Part shown: positions 4,834 through 5,542 of the stretch, piece after piece
Position numbering within the stretch: position 1 is the first letter of the stretch
How the letters are laid out: each line of letters begins with the position of its first letter
From: CAYGBM01 sp964348225
Lineage (GTDB): Bacteria > Patescibacteriota > Minisyncoccia > Minisyncoccales > CG1-02-41-26
Assembly: GCA_964348225.1 (NCBI GenBank)
Contig: CAYGBM010000048.1
Span: forward strand, 1 to 5,542
Length of the DNA: 5,542 nucleotides
Direction: 5' to 3'
Notes under the pieces: model-generated
Databases searched by the model: none
Seen by the model: the letters and a program-made list of their open reading frames with translations, nothing else
Told to the model about the DNA's origin: nothing
Translations under genes and position numbers: made by a program

Positions 4834-5542
4834 TTACCTTATTTTTTTAATAAAAGGGTCATCACTGGTAATATATTCTATGCTTTCGGCAGGGCTTCTT
4901 GGTTTTGCTTTATAATAATCATACCAATCTTCGTGAATCGATTCCGTCCAAGTCCAATCATAGTCGCCATAACTCCAAACAAATGTCTGAGGTATATTAC
5001 GTCCTCCTCCTGCTGGATGAGTATCTAAATTGTCTGATATCCCGTCGCTATCAGAATCACTACTCCAATCAGATGTGCCTAAATTTGTTTCTTCACGATA
5101 GGTCAACCCGTCGCCATCATTATCAGCGCTCAACCTTCTATCTTCGGCTTCTTTTGTCGCCAGTTCCTGTTCTTTAGCTTTTCTTTTCGTTTCCTCTTCG
5201 ATCCTCCGAATCGCTTCATCTTTAGCTCTTTCTTCAGCTTCCTCTTTTGCTATTTGAACTTCTAAAAGCTCCTCTTCAAGCATAAGATTTTCTGCCTCCT
5301 TAATCTTGATCTGAGCATTTTTATAATAAAAAGAATCGCTGGCTAATTGAGAAAGAACTGCTATAGTCCCCTGAAAATCCCCCTCCTTGAATAATTTTAA
5401 TCCTTCATCATATTTAGATTTCTGATGGATAAGTTCATTATTTTCTTTTAACCTTTCTTCTATTTCTTCCTTTTTGATCCCAATGTTATCAACGAGCCAG
5501 TGAACTTTAGCGGTCATTAGTTTCTCAATAGCTCCCTGATAG
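4834..5542 (-). CDS. N-terminal part of the transglutaminase-like protein, 5' partial
   Basis: The frame is open to the window edge: before ATG 5517 it already reads YQGAIEKL, a TPR-like phrase, so the true start is outside. Numbered from ATG 5517, residues 36-78 (YDEGLKLFKEGDFQGTIAVL and onward) resemble a TPR unit. Residues about 74-130 are a highly charged Glu/Lys/Arg coiled coil. Residues 132-165 carry two calcium-binding DxDxDG loops (DNDGDG, DSDSDG) of thrombospondin type 3/EF-hand style. From about 178 the sequence (TFVWSYGDYDWTWTESI, then WYDYYKAKPR) is the N-terminal extension often found before transglutaminase-like domains. It ends at TAA 4836-4834, in frame with the catalytic domain downstream. 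The layout suggests a membrane-anchored or secreted protein whose signal region is missing from view. Alone, this product would lack the catalytic residues. Confidence 0.75.
   Translation of the reverse strand, partial: YQGAIEKLMTAKVHWLVDNIGIKKEEIEERLKENNELIHQKSKYDEGLKLFKEGDFQGTIAVLSQLASDSFYYKNAQIKIKEAENLMLEEELLEVQIAKEEAEERAKDEAIRRIEEETKRKAKEQELATKEAEDRRLSADNDGDGLTYREETNLGTSDWSSDSDSDGISDNLDTHPAGGGRNIPQTFVWSYGDYDWTWTESIHEDWYDYYKAKPRSPAESIEYITSDDPFIKKIR
5014..5124 (-). other. Region coding calcium-binding DxDxDG loops
   Basis: Two aspartate-rich loops, DNDGDG and DSDSDGISDNLD, lie 22 residues apart with a TYREETNLGTS-like connector. This spacing matches thrombospondin type 3/dockerin-like repeats, which bind calcium as linkers in extracellular proteins. 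They separate the coiled coil from the transglutaminase-like part. Confidence 0.75.

Larger units (their letters stand above)
3961..5542 (-). pseudogene. Multidomain transglutaminase-like gene with two in-frame TAA codons
   Basis: The two open pieces (down to 4834 and up to 4809) are in the same reading frame. Only TAA at 4836-4834, seven sense codons (IISRGEK) and TAA at 4812-4810 separate them. The upstream piece ends in YITSDDPFIKKIR and the downstream one begins GIDRVWLAVSFVQ; together these read as the helical segment that normally precedes the catalytic cysteine in this family, with no visible loss of length. Replacing each TAA by a one-base neighbour such as AAA, GAA or CAA would restore a continuous protein of at least 526 residues. 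Decay by nonsense mutation is the simplest reading. Readthrough, translation as two pieces or a consensus error remain possible. The 5' end lies outside the window. Confidence 0.65.

Noticed and set aside
4810..4860. A frameshift at the A7 run joining the two transglutaminase-like pieces
   Set aside because: Both pieces are already in the same frame, and the second TAA directly precedes the downstream sense codons, so a length change in the A runs does not remove it.
4899..5177. Plus-strand open frame opposite the coiled-coil/calcium-loop region
   Set aside because: It overlaps a strongly patterned minus-strand coding region and has no motif of its own.

Overview
The window carries five gene loci, all on the minus strand, so in transcription order it runs from position 5542 down to 1. 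The signals look bacterial: a perfect GGAGGT Shine-Dalgarno, a TTGACA/TATATT promoter, and intrinsic terminators made of a GC-rich hairpin followed by a U run. The base composition is moderately AT-rich. No gene names a phylum, so I only suggest an uncultivated or little-studied bacterium. The unrelated genes, each mostly with its own terminator, give an accessory-region feel.

Region 5542-3961 is one long locus, cut at its 5' end by the window edge. It encodes a TPR-like/coiled-coil segment, a calcium-loop (thrombospondin type 3/EF-hand-like) segment, a transglutaminase-like cysteine-protease domain and five C-terminal cysteine/tyrosine-rich repeats. Two in-frame TAA codons eight codons apart (4834-4836 and 4810-4812) interrupt it, although the protein similarity appears to run straight through them. 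It is either a recently broken gene, a readthrough gene or a sequence error.

Region 3797-2282 is a type II toxin-antitoxin operon: a strong promoter, a HigB/RelE-like toxin, then 10 bp later a HigA-like HTH antitoxin fused to an ImmA/IrrE (M78) zinc metallopeptidase, closed by a 12-bp-arm terminator.

Region 2280-1655 holds a GC-rich patch of unknown origin, a small HAD-superfamily phosphatase-like gene and a terminator. Region 1589-1 holds a candidate promoter, a B12-binding-domain radical SAM enzyme with an excellent ribosome binding site (which moves the start to an ATG at 1529), and a terminator at the window edge.

The HAD gene and the radical SAM gene are each followed by a copy of the same unrecognised motif: an AGGTTCTAAC block, a variable spacer and a TCGCA(A/T)AGAC block. 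Each copy lies directly before an intrinsic terminator. This could be a small structured RNA, either a 3'-UTR element or a terminator-coupled leader of the next gene. It and the double-stop repeat protein are the most interesting points here.
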